A DNA stretch of 6,573 bases from an uncultured Bacteroidales bacterium (GCA_937892025.1 CALAVA010000078.1:1-6573), one strand, 5' to 3'; numbered from the stretch's first letter, positions 1 through 6,503 are shown. The notes: a model not told the origin generated them from the sequence alone. Program-made: numbers and translations.

Positions 1-2322
1 GCGGGTGTTTATGCCGCCACGGGAACAAGCAGTCTATCTAATCTTGTTATTCGCCAAAATACAGCCTCTTCCAATGGTGGCGGTGTGTACAACGCTGGCT
101 CTTTGACATTAGCAGGAGCCACCATCAAGGGCAACACAGCCACGACAAAAGGTGGAGGTGCATATGTCGCTGGTGGTACGCTTACCTTTGCGACAACAGC
201 CAGCACCATAGGTGGTTCTGCAGGAAATGGCAATACCGCCCAAAATGGTGGCGGTATCCATATCGCAAGTGGCACTTGTTCCACCACGGTGGCTACCAAC
301 ATCTCTTACAATAGTGCTTCAACTTCAACTTCCCATCAAGGGGGAGGTGGCATTGAAGTGGTTGGTGGCAGTTTTATTTCCACGGCTGTATGTACCTTAG
401 CCCACAACACGGCAAAGAATGGTTTTGGTGGTGGTATTTGTTGCAACAATGGCACTTCTGTAAAAGTACAATTATTGGCAAACACAGTCATAGAATACGA
501 TACGGCTAAACAAAGTGGCGGTATCCACATAAATGCTGGGTCCATTACAATAGGAGCAAGTGGAAGCCCTGCTAATCTTACCGTTCAAAACAACACGGCA
601 AGCAATGGTTATGGTGGTGGTATAACTAATGCAGGCAAAACAATAACATGTTGGGGCGATATGCTTGTTACTAATAACACGGCTACAAGCACTGGTGGCG
701 GTATCAATAATACGGGAACCTTAACCATTCATGGTACCAGCACAATCACAAACAACAGCACAACAGGTACAAGTGCCGCAGGTGGCGGTATTCGTAATAC
801 AGGTACCCTAACCATGAATGGTGCCGCTACCATAACGGGCAATTCCACCAGCACCACAGGTGGTGGCATTCACAATGCGGGAACATTAACCATTCCAAAT
901 GGTAGTACTTTGTCTAATAATACTGCAACCACGAGTGGTGGTGGCTTGTATATCAATAGTAGTAGTGGTACTACAACTATTATCGGAACAAGCATTGCCG
1001 GCAATCAGGCTAACGGAACGGCTACTACCAATGGTGGTGGCGGTATCTATATAGAGCAAGGCACGGTCAATTTCAACACCACTGCCAGCACTATCGGCGG
1101 TTCAGGGACGCCTAACACGGCTACAGATGGCGGTGGCATGTATATCAAAGGTGGTACGGTGAATTTTAATGTTGCACCGACCATTTCTTACAATACCGCT
1201 ACAAGTGGTAATGGTGGTGGCATATATACTTCAGCCTCTACTTTGGATTTGCGGAACACCAATATCCAAAACAATACCGCAGGCACTTTTGGCGGTGGCG
1301 TCTATGTAAACGACACACAAAGTGCAGATACTAATTTCAATGCTGCCCATATTGTAAAAGTCGGCGGAACAATGACCATCAACAACAATAAGGTTAATTC
1401 AGCCGCAAACAACCTCTATGTGAGAAGTAAAAACAATATCCAATTGGTGGAAAGTTTAAGCAGTTCTTCTCATGTGGGCGTGTATTGCGATAGAAGTGCA
1501 ACGGCTTATCCTGATTATGGTGGCATTACCAAATACGGTATGCGTGCCGATGACTTGTTCGCAAAGGTAGATTATAGTACCAATTCCACCATCAATGGAT
1601 TTGAATATTTGAAAAACGACCTTACGGGTGAAGTTGGTGAGGTAGCCGCCGGCAATTATTATCCAGAGGCAGGTGGTTATCCTGCAAGTCCTGCTCCGAG
1701 TATGGTTTCTATGAGCAGAAAAGCCACTGCAAGTGATGGCGAAGGCATAAAATGGAAAGATACCTATCTGCCGATAGAACTCTTGTCTTTCACGGGCTAT
1801 TGCAAAGATGGTGTTACCATTTTCAATTGGGAAACGATGACAGAAACCAACAATGAATATTTCACTATTGAGGCAAGTTACAATGCCATAGACTATGAAC
1901 CTGTGGCACGCATAGCAGGAGCAGGCACGAGCATTCAAAGACAACAATATAGTTATCATCTCAGCACAGGCGAAGACATTATGTATTATCGTTTAAGACA
2001 AACGGATATAGACGGTAAGACGGAAGTGTTTGCTCCGATTTCTGTTCAGTGCGAATCGACGATAAACGGCAATTCCGAACCGCTTATTCATATCTATCCG
2101 CAGCCTGCGAAGGATATGATGGAGATAGTAATAAAAGGTAGCAGTTTGGAGATAGAGCAGATGAGTTTGTATAATATGTTAGGCAGTTGTATCAAACGAG
2201 ATGTTGTTCATAGTCAGTCGGCTACGATGAGTTTGGAGACATTATCTTCAGGTGTTTATAATTTGTTGATACGCATGTCAGACGGCAAGTTGTATAACAA
2301 GAAAGTAGTTGTAACGAAATAA
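1..2322 (+). CDS. Secreted repetitive beta-helix protein with T9SS type A sorting domain (5' partial)
   Basis: The frame is open from base 1 to the TAA at 2320-2322, giving 773 visible residues. The true start and signal peptide lie upstream; the GTG at 85 is just an internal codon. Residues 1 to about 455 are Thr/Asn/Ser/Gly-rich repeats with a Gly-Gly-Gly turn followed by an aliphatic residue (GGGI, GGGV, GGGL), often preceded by NNTA. This resembles the polymorphic outer-membrane protein (POMP) repeats and right-handed beta-helices of bacterial surface proteins. Residues about 455-589 are a linker. Residues about 590-685 (from LPIELLSF, with YYRLRQTDIDG) are a beta-sandwich domain often found ahead of sorting tails. 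Residues about 696-773 are a T9SS sorting domain, with YPQPA in place of the usual YPNPA and a final KKVVVTK. By family knowledge the protein would be exported by T9SS and the tail cleaved on the cell surface. An adhesin or matrix role is inference. The gene converges on the minus-strand operon and has its own terminator. Confidence 0.9.
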   Translation, partial: AGVYAATGTSSLSNLVIRQNTASSNGGGVYNAGSLTLAGATIKGNTATTKGGGAYVAGGTLTFATTASTIGGSAGNGNTAQNGGGIHIASGTCSTTVATNISYNSASTSTSHQGGGGIEVVGGSFISTAVCTLAHNTAKNGFGGGICCNNGTSVKVQLLANTVIEYDTAKQSGGIHINAGSITIGASGSPANLTVQNNTASNGYGGGITNAGKTITCWGDMLVTNNTATSTGGGINNTGTLTIHGTSTITNNSTTGTSAAGGGIRNTGTLTMNGAATITGNSTSTTGGGIHNAGTLTIPNGSTLSNNTATTSGGGLYINSSSGTTTIIGTSIAGNQANGTATTNGGGGIYIEQGTVNFNTTASTIGGSGTPNTATDGGGMYIKGGTVNFNVAPTISYNTATSGNGGGIYTSASTLDLRNTNIQNNTAGTFGGGVYVNDTQSADTNFNAAHIVKVGGTMTINNNKVNSAANNLYVRSKNNIQLVESLSSSSHVGVYCDRSATAYPDYGGITKYGMRADDLFAKVDYSTNSTINGFEYLKNDLTGEVGEVAAGNYYPEAGGYPASPAPSMVSMSRKATASDGEGIKWKDTYLPIELLSFTGYCKDGVTIFNWETMTETNNEYFTIEASYNAIDYEPVARIAGAGTSIQRQQYSYHLSTGEDIMYYRLRQTDIDGKTEVFAPISVQCESTINGNSEPLIHIYPQPAKDMMEIVIKGSSLEIEQMSLYNMLGSCIKRDVVHSQSATMSLETLSSGVYNLLIRMSDGKLYNKKVVVTK
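151..360 (+). repeat. Two-rung block, copy A of an internal duplication
   Basis: This block encodes a glycine turn, then TTASTIGGS, a second turn (NGGGIHI) and ISYN. The same order of words recurs at 1033-1224, 885 bases (295 codons) downstream for TTASTIGGS and 882 for ISYN, so the copies differ by one codon of net length. The protein words match better than the DNA does. Confidence 0.6.
1033..1224 (+). repeat. Two-rung block, copy B of an internal duplication
   Basis: Partner of the block at 151-360. It encodes NGGGGIYI, TTASTIGGS, DGGGMYI, GGTVNFN and ISYNTA. Codons differ between the copies (for example GCC AGC ACC ATA GGT GGT in A and GCC AGC ACT ATC GGC GGT in B), so the duplication is old or the copies are under protein-level selection. 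Confidence 0.6.
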
Positions 2323-2352
2323 GTTTTAAATCATCTCAATCTTTTTGTTTAT

Positions 2353-2376
2353 AAAAAGGTTCGTAAGGATCTTTTT
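2353..2376 (+). other. GNRA-loop hairpin between stop codon and terminator
   Basis: In the transcript, 2353-2362 pairs with 2367-2376 over ten pairs, two of them G-U, closing a GUAA tetraloop at 2363-2366. It begins 30 bases after the stop of the beta-helix gene and directly precedes the terminator stem. The G-U pairs become A-C mismatches on the other strand, so the structure favours the plus-strand RNA. It may protect the mRNA 3' end or help termination; this is inference. Confidence 0.5.
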
Positions 2377-2377
2377 G

Positions 2378-2407
2378 AGGCTATCTTCCCCAGATAGCCT
2401 TTTTTTT
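2378..2407 (+). terminator. Rho-independent terminator of the beta-helix gene
   Basis: A perfect 8-base-pair stem (AGGCTATC at 2378-2385 with GATAGCCT at 2393-2400) encloses a 7-base loop and runs straight into seven T (2401-2407). The minus-strand copy of the stem is not followed by a T run, so it serves plus-strand transcription and shields the convergent operon from read-through. Confidence 0.9.
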
Positions 2408-2543
2408 GTTTTTGCCGATATCGTCATCTTTGTACGGGAATTACACACTTTTTGGGATAATATCATTTTTTTTGCCTTTGCAAATATTCAATATGTACCA
2501 GCAAGGGTGAGATAATAATGATAGGTAGAAAATAGGCTTTCCT

Positions 2544-2574
2544 CAAAAAAGCGAGCGAATTAGAAATCTTTTTG
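2544..2574 (-). terminator. Weak candidate terminator for the minus-strand operon
   Basis: About 35 bases after the stop of the protease gene, the minus-strand RNA can pair CAAAAAG with CUUUUUUG around a 16-base loop. The stem is nearly all A-U, has one bulge, and its U run is part of the stem, so it is far weaker than the plus-strand terminator. No better minus-strand terminator is visible in the spacer. Confidence 0.2.
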
Positions 2575-2582
2575 TAAAAAAT

Positions 2583-2603
2583 GTGAAACGTGGAGCGTGA
2601 AGG
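2583..2603. repeat. Short degenerate heptad repeat in the convergent spacer
   Basis: Three head-to-tail 7-mers read GTGAAAC, GTGGAGC and GTGAAGG, fitting GTGRARS, and end just before the protease stop codon. The run is too short and degenerate to tell a remnant of a longer intergenic repeat from chance. Confidence 0.3.
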
Positions 2604-2609
2604 TGAGTA

Positions 2610-3497
2610 CTACTTATGATAGTTTTCTTTTTTGTTACTTTGATGTTTTTTGAAAAAAAGGTATAAAGCAAGGCTTGTCAATATCAAAGATAGGACAATG
2701 GCATACCAAACCCCTTCAAAACTACCAAATTTTTCGTAGTTCGTTTGTATATACCCATTATAATAGGCATAAGCGGTGATAACAGCCATAGAATTGTTCA
2801 AAAAATGAGCAAAAATGCTTGTCCACAACGACCCCGAATAAAGCACTAAATAGGCAAATAAAATTCCCAAAAGCATTCGTGGAACAAAACCATAAAACTG
2901 AAAATGAATAAAACTGAAAAGAAATGCAGAGACAAAAATTGCGATATGTTTATTTTTTACAATTTCCAAAAGCCAATTGAGTACCACCCCTCTAAAGAGT
3001 ACCTCTTCACAAATGGCAGGCAAAAGTCCAATTATTAAGACATTTACTAACAATATTTTCCAATTGTTAGTAAAAAGCATTTCTTCGGTTATTTGTGTGG
3101 CTTGTTCTTCCATATTTTTCATCCATTGTTCCAAGTCCGCCATTTTTTCGGGCAGTACTATATTTTCGTTCCATTCTATGACAGCGGACAAAAAAGGAAT
3201 GCTTACTGTCATAATCAGCACTACCAACAGAAAGTCTGTCCATTGTGGATAAGTTTTTGTTCGCAAATAATCTGTTTTTCCGCATTTTTGCAGCCATATT
3301 GTCAAGATAAGACAAGGTAACAGAAAGACAACAAGTTGTGAAACAAGCGAAATTATTCTATTGGCATTTGTCGTATCTTTTTCAAAATGTATGATTATGC
3401 CTGTTATTGCGGATAAGAGCATAAAACAACAGCCGATAAGCATCAAAAATACGGCCAATTGATTGATGGGTTTTTGAATGTCAAACTTTATATTCAT
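2610..3497 (-). CDS. CPBP family intramembrane metalloprotease (CAAX protease/Abi-like)
   Basis: A 295-residue, strongly hydrophobic protein with about eight likely membrane segments (near residues 14-37, 48-70, 87-107, 147-164, 185-200, 208-222, 226-245 and 263-282). The three family motifs are in order and intact: EExxxR at 164-169 (EEVLFR), FxxxH at 194-198 and HxxxN at 231-235. These Glu and His residues form the presumed metal/catalytic site within the membrane. The family includes eukaryotic Rce1-type CAAX proteases and bacterial proteins tied to peptide processing or bacteriocin self-immunity; the substrate here is unknown. The ATG at 3495-3497 overlaps the tlyA stop as ATGA, so translation is probably coupled, with an AAGAAG purine run just upstream as the only possible ribosome site. 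It is the last gene of the operon. The family call is firm; the biological role is not. Confidence 0.9.
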   Translation of the reverse strand: MNIKFDIQKPINQLAVFLMLIGCCFMLLSAITGIIIHFEKDTTNANRIISLVSQLVVFLLPCLILTIWLQKCGKTDYLRTKTYPQWTDFLLVVLIMTVSIPFLSAVIEWNENIVLPEKMADLEQWMKNMEEQATQITEEMLFTNNWKILLVNVLIIGLLPAICEEVLFRGVVLNWLLEIVKNKHIAIFVSAFLFSFIHFQFYGFVPRMLLGILFAYLVLYSGSLWTSIFAHFLNNSMAVITAYAYYNGYIQTNYEKFGSFEGVWYAIVLSLILTSLALYLFFKKHQSNKKENYHK

Positions 3498-4303
3498 TTT
3501 AACTTCTTTTTTTCTTTAAAAGCATTGGTAATCAATAAATTTAAGTCGCATATATTTGTTTTTTGAGGGGCAAAAGCAAAGCAAGAGATATATTCTATAT
3601 TTTTCTTATAGGTCATCAATGGGGCATAGTCTATTTGTTGTAAGAACAATTGATATTGTAGGGCGGTTGCCACAATTTTTTCTATGGCAAGTTTGTGGTG
3701 TTTAGGATTTTTGACGAAACCATTTTTATCCAACGAACTTGCATTCAATTCAAACTGAGGTTTTATCAGCAATACCAATTGAGATTGTTGATGCAGGGCT
3801 ATTTGTATGGGTGCAAAAATTTGTGTCAATGAGATGAAAGACACATCGGCGACAACAAAATCAAAAGTTTGATAGTCAATATGTTGAGCAGACAAGTCTT
3901 TGACATTTAGATTTTCTATATAGTTTAATTTTGGGTTATTTTTCAATCTTTCGTCCAATTGTCCGTTTCCGACATCTATTCCGCAGACAAATTTTGCTCC
4001 ATATTGCAAGGCACAATCGGCAAAACCGCCCGTAGAACACCCAATATCTAAAACGCTTTTGTTTTCAAAATTCAGATGAAATTTTTGTATGGCTTTGGCT
4101 AATTTTAGTCCGCCTTTGCTGACGTAGGGCAAAATTTCTTCTCCCAAAGTGATGGTATTGTTTTCATTAACTAAAAACGCTGGTTTTGTTTGTCTTTTTC
4201 CGTCCACCAAGACTTGTCCATTTTTTATGGCGTCTAATGCTTTTTCTCGGGAGAGAAAAATTTGATGTTTCACCAAAAATAAATCCAATCTATTTTTGTC
4301 CAT
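3494..4303 (-). CDS. tlyA: TlyA family rRNA (cytidine-2'-O)-methyltransferase
   Basis: A 269-residue protein, the usual length for TlyA. Residues 1 to about 55 are an S4 RNA-binding domain (RLDLFLVKHQIFLSREKA). The rest is an FtsJ/RrmJ-like SAM-dependent methyltransferase: SKGG at 62-65, SAM motif I DIGCSTGGF at 86-94, VADVSF around 153, KPQFE from 181 and NIEY around 237. K63, D153, K181 and E237 fit the K-D-K-E catalytic tetrad of this family. Known TlyA enzymes methylate the 2'-OH of a cytidine in 23S rRNA and, in the longer type, also in 16S rRNA, and can set sensitivity to capreomycin-type drugs; which sites are modified here cannot be told. The old label 'hemolysin' is often attached to this family. 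The ATG at 4301-4303 directly follows the TAA of the preceding gene without a spacer or Shine-Dalgarno, suggesting termination-reinitiation. The C-terminus (KEKKKLK) holds a possible frameshift site. Confidence 0.93.
   Translation of the reverse strand: MDKNRLDLFLVKHQIFLSREKALDAIKNGQVLVDGKRQTKPAFLVNENNTITLGEEILPYVSKGGLKLAKAIQKFHLNFENKSVLDIGCSTGGFADCALQYGAKFVCGIDVGNGQLDERLKNNPKLNYIENLNVKDLSAQHIDYQTFDFVVADVSFISLTQIFAPIQIALHQQSQLVLLIKPQFELNASSLDKNGFVKNPKHHKLAIEKIVATALQYQLFLQQIDYAPLMTYKKNIEYISCFAFAPQKTNICDLNLLITNAFKEKKKLK
3506..3512 (-). other. Candidate -1 frameshift heptamer A AAA AAG at the tlyA 3' end
   Basis: Near the end of tlyA the zero-frame codons GAA AAA AAG contain A AAA AAG in the phase used by dnaX-type -1 slippery sites. 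It lies 9 bases before the ATGA overlap. A one-base backward slip would bypass the tlyA stop and continue as Glu-Val-Lys-Met into the protease frame. I see no clear stimulatory hairpin or strong upstream Shine-Dalgarno. Confidence 0.3.
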
Positions 4304-6436
4304 TTATCTGACAATCACAAACTTAGTCCAATAGCAAGTTCCTTGGTTATTGCTTAATTTCAAAATATAAAAATTAGGGCTTAATCCGCTAATGTCAATA
4401 TGTTGAATGGTATTCGTTTTGAGTACAGATTGTCCGTTTGGGGAGAAAATTTCTATGTGACAATTTTCTGTCACCATAGGTTCAGTGGCTATAGAAATAG
4501 TATTTTTGGCAGGATTAGGGAAAACTGTGATTGTCGGTTTGTTTTGGGCGAGGTGGGCTTGTCTGATGTTTGTGTTTTCAAAATAGTTTCCCACTACGGC
4601 ACGAATAATAGGGCTGCCCACAATAAAACTATTGTTCCAATCTGCATTGGTTCGCCAAAAAACTTGCGAAGAAGCGTTGTTATTTTGGTCAAAACCGATG
4701 TTCAAAAAATTCTTTCCCGTCAATTGATAGCCGATATAAATGGTTCCCGAAACGGGCAATGGGTTTTGCAAATAGAATTGTTGCAGACCATATAGGTTTT
4801 GATTATATTCTTGTTGCACAATTTCAGAATAGATAATAGAGCCGGGTTGTCCGTTATTGTCGTCCCAAATGCTAAGTGTGAAATTCATTTCGTTAGCCTC
4901 TTGCAAGGCTCTATTGATATACATTCTCACTGCTCTTAATGTATCTTGATGAGCCAATGAAAAACGCACTGCCAAAGAGGTTTCGTATGGATAAATAGAT
5001 GAACTTACCACATAGCCACTTTCTGGAACGCCGTCATCATAAGCAAAATAATTAAAGAAACATTGTTTATAGATGGCCGTATCGTTTTTGGCATTGTTAT
5101 CCCCCATGCCTGCTTCTTTAAAAATATGATAAACAGATAGTTCTAAACTATCGTTAGTAACAGTAGGAAAACTAATGTCTGCCAAAGACGGTTTAGAATG
5201 AGGAGCATAATCTTGATAACCGCTTGTATAAAAAGGAGAAATATTATAAGAACCTCCAGAAAGAGAACCTATTTTATTTCCATGGTCGTCTATGATTTGT
5301 TGTTCATAGGTTGTATTTTTTACGACATTATACAAATTTGTCAATTTGAGTTCAAATCCGTTTTTCAAAAAACCATTTTGATTAACAACAAAATGCGACC
5401 AAGGCATGGCGGTATAATCTTTCAGAATAGTACCTGGGTTTTCTACGATAGCCACATCGTCAATGATAGTATCTCCTGCTGTGCGAGAGCGGTTCAATCG
5501 CACATAATCTATATTCCATTGGTCCACATTGCTTGCCCAAGAGGGAGAACTTGCCTGATATTCCAAAGAAGCGATGTTGCGAAAACGGAATTGAAACCCT
5601 CTGTTTAAGTATTTCTTTTCGGTAATCGGTATCATCATTTGACGGAAATAGGTTCCGTACAAATTTTTAAATTCAGAGAGTGTCATACCGGGGCTATCCC
5701 AAATTCTCTCCCAAATTGTTTCCATGCCGACAACGCTATCGCAAGGCACTTCAACGACTTCTCCGGCATAATAGAATCGGTCTGCTATGATAAACATTGA
5801 AGCATCGCAGGGGCTCCAAATGGTATCACCCATTTCAACAGAATCGGTTAAAGATAATTCTTGTGTGATGAAATAAAGCAAAGTTTTTTTTCCTGTTTGG
5901 TAGCCAAATTCTAAAATTAAAGAATCTTGTTTTTCAGGATTGTTGCCTAATTTTTCCCATGCTTGTCCCTCTCCGCCACCGGGTTGGTAGAAAAAACTAA
6001 AATATAAAGAATCGGACAATTCCAAGGCTCGTGGCAGTGGATAAAAAATAGAATCCAAACGAATAGGTTTTGACAATAACGTGTCTGCTGAAAAAGGCGA
6101 GGTGCTTGCATGGTCATAAACAGCACCCTGCTCGTTCAAAGCGTCTAAAGTAACATGACCTATTGTTGGTGGATTAATAGCAAAACTTTCATTGACAAAA
6201 ACCTGATTTCCTATCCATAAAGCCGTATCAGGATAACCATTATAATTTGAAAAATCATCAACAAAAGGTAGAGTTATGGGTTCATAGTGAATAAAGGTGG
6301 TTTTGTGTGGGCGTATAGTTTTGAATTGTATCGCCACTTGATGATTTTGGTACAACCCTGTTAATGACTCTTGCCCTAACAAAAGTTTATTAAATAGTAA
6401 AAGAATAACAACAAAGATATAGATTTTTAATTTCAT
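4304..6436 (-). CDS. Secreted T9SS type A sorting domain protein, conserved Bacteroidetes family of unknown function
   Basis: A complete 710-residue protein. The start is fixed: an in-frame TGA sits two codons before the ATG at 6434-6436, and the first 21 residues form a signal peptide (Lys-rich start, hydrophobic core IYIFVVILLLF, LLLGQ near the cleavage site). Residues about 55-310 carry words I associate with a conserved Bacteroidetes family (LPFVDDFS, a QPGGG turn, GFQFRFRNIASLE, WNIDYVRL), followed by AMPWSHF at 344-350. Residues about 462-620 (from FAYDDGVPESGY) look like a beta-sandwich or jelly-roll domain. Residues about 633-710 are a T9SS type A sorting domain (FPNPAKN at 639, ending KFVIVR). 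Export through Sec and then T9SS to the cell surface or medium follows from these signals. No catalytic motif is recognised. Twelve D-(S/T)-hydrophobic O-glycosylation sequons are present. It is the first visible gene of the operon; the 67 bases before it show no clear promoter or Shine-Dalgarno. Confidence 0.9.
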   Translation of the reverse strand: MKLKIYIFVVILLLFNKLLLGQESLTGLYQNHQVAIQFKTIRPHKTTFIHYEPITLPFVDDFSNYNGYPDTALWIGNQVFVNESFAINPPTIGHVTLDALNEQGAVYDHASTSPFSADTLLSKPIRLDSIFYPLPRALELSDSLYFSFFYQPGGGEGQAWEKLGNNPEKQDSLILEFGYQTGKKTLLYFITQELSLTDSVEMGDTIWSPCDASMFIIADRFYYAGEVVEVPCDSVVGMETIWERIWDSPGMTLSEFKNLYGTYFRQMMIPITEKKYLNRGFQFRFRNIASLEYQASSPSWASNVDQWNIDYVRLNRSRTAGDTIIDDVAIVENPGTILKDYTAMPWSHFVVNQNGFLKNGFELKLTNLYNVVKNTTYEQQIIDDHGNKIGSLSGGSYNISPFYTSGYQDYAPHSKPSLADISFPTVTNDSLELSVYHIFKEAGMGDNNAKNDTAIYKQCFFNYFAYDDGVPESGYVVSSSIYPYETSLAVRFSLAHQDTLRAVRMYINRALQEANEMNFTLSIWDDNNGQPGSIIYSEIVQQEYNQNLYGLQQFYLQNPLPVSGTIYIGYQLTGKNFLNIGFDQNNNASSQVFWRTNADWNNSFIVGSPIIRAVVGNYFENTNIRQAHLAQNKPTITVFPNPAKNTISIATEPMVTENCHIEIFSPNGQSVLKTNTIQHIDISGLSPNFYILKLSNNQGTCYWTKFVIVR

Positions 6437-6503
6437 TGTTCAAAAAACATCATCAACAATAACGAAAAAACAAAAAGAATATTATTTATTTGCCGAGTTA
6501 TAT

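Larger units (their letters stand above)
1..1320 (+). repeat. Array of about 15 degenerate beta-helix coding repeats
   Basis: Glycine turns start at bases 76, 151, 247, 340, 427, 514 (here Ser-Gly-Gly), 613, 694, 781, 859, 937, 1033, 1129, 1213 and 1291. The spacing is 25-32 codons, averaging about 29. Units at 694, 781 and 859 are the most alike in protein (GGGI-x-N-x-GTLT) but differ at many third codon positions, so they are not fresh slippage copies. The array continues beyond the left edge, so the total number of rungs is unknown. Confidence 0.85.

Noticed and set aside
9..302. 97-codon minus-strand ORF opposite the beta-helix repeats
   Set aside because: It is Pro/Val-rich low-complexity sequence, as expected from reading Gly/Thr/Ala repeats backwards, and lies wholly inside a well-supported gene.
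277..651. Five cysteine codons clustered in rungs 3-7 of the beta-helix (residues 93, 131, 147, 148, 217) as a disulfide ladder
   Set aside because: Their offsets from the glycine turns differ (about 4, 5, 10, 12 and 17), so they do not stack in one register; isolated pairs remain possible.
1..1320. CRISPR or other non-coding tandem array
   Set aside because: The periodicity is in protein units with variable spacing and synonymous differences, within one continuous frame; there are no identical direct repeats with unique spacers.
1456..1959. 167-codon minus-strand ORF
   Set aside because: It overlaps the linker and beta-sandwich part of the beta-helix gene, shows no domain or start signal, and the plus-strand reading is clearly the real one.
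2977..3320. Three overlapping short ORFs on both strands within the protease gene
   Set aside because: All lie inside the CPBP gene, whose three motifs confirm its frame.
2610..3497. Phage abortive-infection or bacteriocin system based on the Abi-like protease
   Set aside because: No bacteriocin precursor, exporter or phage-related gene is next to it; the neighbours are tlyA and a secreted protein, so a defence role has no support here.
3494..4303. Haemolysin
   Set aside because: Older annotation calls TlyA a haemolysin, but the S4 domain, SAM motif and K-D-K-E tetrad point to an rRNA 2'-O-methyltransferase.
4400..4795. 131-codon plus-strand ORF
   Set aside because: Antisense shadow inside the 710-residue secreted protein gene, with no recognisable family.
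5198..5608. 136-codon plus-strand ORF
   Set aside because: Antisense shadow of the same secreted protein gene; residue composition is not convincing and no ribosome site is seen.
5885..5892. Run of eight A (minus strand) inside the secreted protein gene as a slippage or phase-variation site
   Set aside because: It encodes Gly-Lys-Lys-Thr in an intact frame. A slip would only truncate the protein, and runs of this length are expected in AT-rich coding DNA.
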